From Microbulbifer donghaiensis (GTDB lineage Bacteria > Pseudomonadota > Gammaproteobacteria > Pseudomonadales > Cellvibrionaceae): DNA of 64,000 bases. Under the pieces are notes generated by a model. That model had not been told where the DNA came from, searched no databases, and saw only the letters and a list, made by a program, of their open reading frames with translations. The stretch is taken from assembly GCF_900129095.1 (NCBI RefSeq), contig NZ_FQVA01000001.1, positions 124,001 through 188,000 of the forward strand, in the 5' to 3' direction. This document shows positions 60,050 through 64,000 of this stretch, piece by piece; position 1 is the stretch's first letter; each line of letters starts with the position of its first letter. A program made the position numbers and the translations under genes.

Positions 60050-60470
60050 AGGGAGTCTCTTTATACGTCCTACTTCATAGGCTGCCGACGTCCCGTGGAC
60101 ACCGGCGACCTATAGCTTAGGACAAGTATAAAGGCTGAAAGCTCCGAAGGGCATGAAATGCTTCCGATCCGAGACAGTTGGTGCCTGCCACAGGCCAAAC
60201 GGGGAAAATGATTGCGGCACTTGGCGTAAATTTTGTCATTTCGTACCATTTTCCGCTCGAGGGGCTCTCAGAAATTGGTTAAAAAGTGACAGTTTTTACA
60301 TTAATTAACATTCCTAAGTCTCTGATATGGCTGGATTTGACGTTGCGGTCGACGTGGTTTCAGCAGAGGTGAGATAGCGGTGCTGGTACCACCCGGTCAC
60401 AGGTCGAGTCCCGGCTCAGTATGCGTTGGCCCCGGGCCGCATTGGCGGCCGCGGGGCATGCCATCACGGG
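60050..60470. other. Intergenic region between prc and the RND pump gene
   Basis: Promoter region of prc (minus) and the 3' end of the RND pump transcript. It includes the 25-bp motif at 60212-60236. No gene with convincing features is seen. Confidence 0.4.
60212..60236. repeat. 25-bp motif shared with the xthA upstream region (copy 2)
   Basis: TTGCGGCACTTGGCGTAAAT plus five bases, 23 of 25 identical to 53682-53706. It is about 165 bases upstream of the prc start. May be a shared regulatory site. Confidence 0.5.
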
Positions 60471-63400
60471 TCAGATTCGCGAAAAGCGGCGGTAGAGCAC
60501 CGGCAAGACGAACAGCGTCAGCAGGGTTGCGCTGACCAGCCCGCCGACGATCACCGTCGCCAGTGGCTTTTGAATCTCCGCGCCGACACCGGAGGACAGT
60601 AGCATCGGTATCAGGCCCAGTGCCGACGTAATTGCGGTCATCAATACCGGGCGCAGCCGGGATACTGCGCCGTCGAAGATCGCCTGGTGCCCGTCCATGC
60701 CCGCCGTGCGGCGGCGATTGATGCTGTCCACCATCACAACACCATTGAGTACGGCGACACCGAACAGGGTGATAAATCCCACTGAACTGGGCACCGACAG
60801 GTACTGCCCGGAGGCCCACAGGGCAAAAACGCCCCCGACCACCGCAAGGGGAACATTGGTCAGAATCAGCAGGGCCTGGCCAATGGAGTGGAAGGCGAAA
60901 TAGAGCAGCAGGGCGATCAGCGCAAGTGACAGCGGAACGACCAACATCAATCGCCGCTGTGCGCGTTGCTGGTTTTCGTATTGTCCGCCGATTGCGACGG
61001 CGTAGCCCGGCGGGAGATCCACCCGTTCGGCGATAGTCGCGCGTATATCGCCGACCACGCTGCCCATATCGCGCCCCTGCACGTTGGCCTGTACCACGAC
61101 CCGGCGCTGCACGTCGTCCCGGCGTACCTGCGGCGGACCGGATTCGACCGACACTTCGGCAACGTCGCCGAGTCGCACCCAGGCACCGGATGGCGACTGT
61201 AGACGCAGTTCGGCGATGGCTGCGCGATCACTGCGGAAGCGGTCCGCCAGGCGCACATAGATATCGTAGCGTTCGTTGCCGTTGATGATCTGGCCGGCGC
61301 TGCTGCCGCCGAGGCCATCGCGTACCAGTGACATCAGGTCGCCAACCGAAAGGCCATAGCGGGACAATTGGCGGCGTTTCGGTTTGATGACGAGTTGGGC
61401 CTCGCCGGTGATCTGCTCGAGTGCCACGTCCCGGGTGCCGGCGACAGACCGCACGGCATTTTCTATTTCCGCCCCTTTGCGGGCCAGCATATCGAGATCC
61501 GGCCCAAACAGTTTAATCGCCAGCTGCGCCTTGACGCCGGACAGCAGTTCGTCGACCCGAGTCGCAATGGGTTGTGAGAAGTTGAACTGCAGTCCGGGAT
61601 GCTGCTCGAGTTTCTGTTCCATCAGTTGCTGCAGTTGCTGCCGGCTTTCGGCGTTGCGCCACTCCGCCCTTGGCTTTAGGTCGATGTAGATTTCGATGTT
61701 GTTGACCGGCTCCGGATCGCCGCCGATCTCGGCGCGGCCGATCCGCGAGAGCGCGTAGTCGACCTCGGGAAATTCCAGCAGCATGGCCTCGAGTCGCGGC
61801 GCCACTTCCAGTGCAGTAGCCAGGCTGGAGGAGGGCGCCAGGGTCACCCGCAGGTTGATGGTGCCTTCCTCCAGTTCCGGTACGAACTCTGTGCCGATGC
61901 GCGGCAGTAACAACAGGGCCACAGCGAACAGGGCTAGCGCAGCGGCCACCACCAGCCGGCTATGGCGCATTGCCAGTGGCAGGGCGCGGCGGTAAAGACG
62001 CTCCCATGGCCCGAGTAGCGGACTTGGAAGCGATGTAATGCCGCGGCGGAACAGAAAACCGGCCATTGCCGGCACAACGACGAGCGCGACGGCCACTGCG
62101 GCGATGATGGCCAGCATGATGCTGATCGCCATCGGCTGGAACAGTCGCGCTTCGACCCCTTCAAAGCTGAACAGCGGCGTGAAGACCACCAGAATGATGG
62201 CTGCGGCGAAGAAAATGGGTCTCGCCACTTCGCCCCCGGCCTGGCGGAGTCGCAGCGGAATGTTCGCGCGCTCCCCGGCAGGCGCTGTGCCCAGGTGCCT
62301 GAACATGTTCTCTACCATTACCACCGAGCCATCCACCAGCATGCCGATGGCTACGGCGAGGCCACCGAGCGACATCAGGTTGGCGGATATGCCGGACACG
62401 GCCATGACCAGCAGGGCGATACCAATGGAAATGGGGATGGACATCAGCACCAGCAGCGTTGCGCGCAGGTTCATCAGGAAGAGGGCGAGTACCGCGACGA
62501 TAAAGACGAACGCCAGTAGCAGTGCCACGACCACAGTGCGCACCGCCTGGCTGATCAGATCCGCCTGATCGTAAAAGACCTCGAAACGCACGCCCGCGGG
62601 TAGCGCCTGCCGAATCAATTCAACGCGCTGGTTGATGCCGTCGATGGTTGCCTTGGTGTTGGCCCCCATACGCTTCAGCACAATGCCCGAAACGACTTCG
62701 CCGTGGCTCTCGGGTTCGCCGACCAGGTTTCGTCGGGTCATGGTGACCGCGCCCTGACGAATTTCGCTGTCCGTGGTCACGCTGGCGACATCCGCTATCG
62801 TCACGACGGTGCCGTTGACACTCTTCAACGGTACCTGGCGAATCTGCTGCAGGCCCTGTTCGCCGTAGTCGAGCCAGCCGGTACCGCGAATGACCAGCTG
62901 CTCCTGGCCGCGATTCATATACCAGCCACCAACATTGGTGTTATTGGCCTGCAGCGCACCGGTCACATCCTGCTGACGCAATTGATGCGCCAGCAGCCGC
63001 GATGGATCCAGGTTCACCTGGTACTGCCGGACCTCACCGCCGTAGGAGAGCACTTCGGTGACGCCGTCAACCGGCATCAACAGCAGCTTTACCACCCAGT
63101 CGTTGAGGCTGCGCAGTTGCATGGTGCTGTAGCCGGAATCTTTATCGGCGAGCAACAGGTATTGATACACCTGCCCGAGCCCGGAGGTGTTGGGCCCCAT
63201 CTCCGGTGTGCCGACGCCGGCAGGAATCAGTTCCCGCGCGGCCTGCAAGCGCTCGAACACCAACTGTCGGGCAAAATAGATATCGGTGTCCTCGCGAAAT
63301 ACGACCGTGACACTGGACAAGCCGGTCTTTGAAATCGAGCGCACCTCTTCCACATCCGGCAGTGCGTACATGACTGCTTCGATTGGATAAGTAATCAGCT

Positions 63401-63599
63401 GCTCCACTTCTTCCGCCGCCAGGCCCGGTGCTTCCGTATTGACTGCCACCTGTACATTGGTGACATCGGGGAATGCGTCCAGGTTGAGCCGCGGAATCGT
63501 CAGATAAAACGCAACGATGAGTGTCGTCAGGGCCAGCACCACCAGCAAACGGTTGGCGACTGCCCAATCGACGATGCCATTAAATGCACGACTGAACAT
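60471..63599 (-). CDS. CzcA/CusA-family heavy-metal RND efflux pump
   Basis: A 1042-residue inner-membrane RND transporter. Twelve helices and two large periplasmic loops are present. The helix-4 motif reads LAVAIGMLVDGSVVMVENMF, in the heavy-metal-efflux group, with one Asp. The exact metal is not determined: the sequence is neither classic CzcA (DFGxxxDGAVV) nor CusA (GAMVDAAIV). It exports metal ions from periplasm or cytosol through an outer-membrane channel using proton influx. The adaptor gene lies 20 bases upstream on the same strand. Confidence 0.9.
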   Translation of the reverse strand: MFSRAFNGIVDWAVANRLLVVLALTTLIVAFYLTIPRLNLDAFPDVTNVQVAVNTEAPGLAAEEVEQLITYPIEAVMYALPDVEEVRSISKTGLSSVTVVFREDTDIYFARQLVFERLQAARELIPAGVGTPEMGPNTSGLGQVYQYLLLADKDSGYSTMQLRSLNDWVVKLLLMPVDGVTEVLSYGGEVRQYQVNLDPSRLLAHQLRQQDVTGALQANNTNVGGWYMNRGQEQLVIRGTGWLDYGEQGLQQIRQVPLKSVNGTVVTIADVASVTTDSEIRQGAVTMTRRNLVGEPESHGEVVSGIVLKRMGANTKATIDGINQRVELIRQALPAGVRFEVFYDQADLISQAVRTVVVALLLAFVFIVAVLALFLMNLRATLLVLMSIPISIGIALLVMAVSGISANLMSLGGLAVAIGMLVDGSVVMVENMFRHLGTAPAGERANIPLRLRQAGGEVARPIFFAAAIILVVFTPLFSFEGVEARLFQPMAISIMLAIIAAVAVALVVVPAMAGFLFRRGITSLPSPLLGPWERLYRRALPLAMRHSRLVVAAALALFAVALLLLPRIGTEFVPELEEGTINLRVTLAPSSSLATALEVAPRLEAMLLEFPEVDYALSRIGRAEIGGDPEPVNNIEIYIDLKPRAEWRNAESRQQLQQLMEQKLEQHPGLQFNFSQPIATRVDELLSGVKAQLAIKLFGPDLDMLARKGAEIENAVRSVAGTRDVALEQITGEAQLVIKPKRRQLSRYGLSVGDLMSLVRDGLGGSSAGQIINGNERYDIYVRLADRFRSDRAAIAELRLQSPSGAWVRLGDVAEVSVESGPPQVRRDDVQRRVVVQANVQGRDMGSVVGDIRATIAERVDLPPGYAVAIGGQYENQQRAQRRLMLVVPLSLALIALLLYFAFHSIGQALLILTNVPLAVVGGVFALWASGQYLSVPSSVGFITLFGVAVLNGVVMVDSINRRRTAGMDGHQAIFDGAVSRLRPVLMTAITSALGLIPMLLSSGVGAEIQKPLATVIVGGLVSATLLTLFVLPVLYRRFSRI

Positions 63600-63619
63600 A
63601 TCGTTTCTTACCTCTACTG

Positions 63620-64000
63620 CTAGTGATTGTGCGGATCAAATCCGCCCTTGGAAATTTGCGCGGCGACAAAAAATGCCCCCTGCATGACGACGCGCGTACC
63701 CTCGGCTACGCCGCTGACCAGCCGCCAGTCGCCGAGCGTCGCACCGACTTCCACTTCCGTAGCCTGAAACCGATTGGGTTCCGTCTCCACGAACAGGATC
63801 CAGTCGCCGTCGTCACCGCGTAACAGCGCGCTTTCGGGCACGGCAATTACCGGTTGCCGGGTGTTCAGTTGAAAGTAGACATCGGCGAACATGCCCGGGT
63901 GCAGGCGGTGGGCTTGGTTGTCGACGGTCAGGCGAACCACGCGCGTGCGCGTCTCCCGGTCGATCGCGTGCGCTTCCTGGGCAACGCGTGCGGGAAATTC
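63620..64000 (-). CDS. CzcB/CusB-like periplasmic adaptor (C-terminal part)
   Basis: The minus-strand frame is open up to the window end, so the N-terminal part is missing. The visible residues (DRETRTRVVRLTVDN, then RLHPGMFADVYFQL and VPESALLRGDDGDWILFVE) are the beta-barrel and membrane-proximal domains of HlyD-type adaptors. It links the pump encoded downstream to an outer-membrane factor. The protein ends in DPHNH; the two terminal His could bind metal but this is speculative. Confidence 0.88.
   Translation of the reverse strand, partial: EFPARVAQEAHAIDRETRTRVVRLTVDNQAHRLHPGMFADVYFQLNTRQPVIAVPESALLRGDDGDWILFVETEPNRFQATEVEVGATLGDWRLVSGVAEGTRVVMQGAFFVAAQISKGGFDPHNH

Overview
The window is chromosomal DNA from a gammaproteobacterium. 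The gene orders exbBD-msbA-lpxK-kdsB-murB, uvrY-uvrC-pgsA followed by a tRNA cluster, etfBA divergent from the ETF-ubiquinone oxidoreductase gene, and a full gspC-M operon suggest a marine member of the Cellvibrionales (Microbulbifer-like). That placement is an inference from gene order and protein sequence; no rRNA is present. The backbone is moderately GC-rich. One block near 53.7-57.8 kb is visibly AT-richer and looks acquired.

Layout. 0-6.5 kb: envelope genes (ExbB/ExbD energisation, lipid A flippase and kinase, Kdo activation, peptidoglycan precursor synthesis) and an AlkB-like repair oxygenase. 6.7-9.9 kb: uvrY(gacA)-uvrC-pgsA. 10.0-10.6 kb: a minus-strand tRNA-Cys/tRNA-Leu operon with its own sigma-70-like promoter and a broken tRNA copy where a tRNA-Gly might be expected. 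10.9-13.5 kb: a putative secreted metallopeptidase, tRNA-Pro and tesB. 13.6-25 kb: a catabolic block for trans-4-hydroxy-L-proline (epimerase, FAD dehydrogenase, deaminase, ketoglutarate-semialdehyde dehydrogenase, GntR regulator). It is interleaved with two X-Pro peptidases and a POT-like peptide transporter, which suggests use of collagen-type peptides. A similar ATTGT-type palindrome lies in the central divergent promoter and upstream of the transporter gene. 24.7-31.6 kb: TetR + DUF1285, a lipoprotein/TonB-receptor pair and an isochorismatase-fold hydrolase. 31.7-35.5 kb: the electron-transfer flavoprotein system with a PsrA-type operator. 35.6-46.9 kb: the type II secretion operon gspCDEFGHIJKLM, invaded by repeats that appear to lengthen the GspI and GspJ prepilin leaders in frame. 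46.9-49.8 kb: two small conserved proteins and a hybrid-kinase-like protein lacking its phospho-accepting His. 49.9-52.8 kb: an arsenate-resistance operon arsR-gap-arsJ with two likely ArsR operators. 52.8-53.6 kb: xthA. 53.7-57.8 kb: an integrase-less AT-rich island bounded by a perfect 61-bp direct repeat that contains the xthA start. It carries a LexA-type box, a caspase-fold peptidase gene and several unknown genes. 57.9-64 kb: prc and a heavy-metal RND efflux pair (CzcA-like pump and the C-terminus of its adaptor), which runs off the window.

How the genes work together. The hydroxyproline block forms a complete route from imported peptides to 2-oxoglutarate. ETF plus its quinone oxidoreductase passes electrons from acyl-CoA and related dehydrogenases to the respiratory chain. 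The T2SS can export enzymes that would feed such peptide metabolism, while ExbBD-powered TonB receptors take up larger nutrients. The most novel part is the island at xthA, whose caspase-like protein, SOS-type box and lack of a recognisable recombinase merit follow-up.
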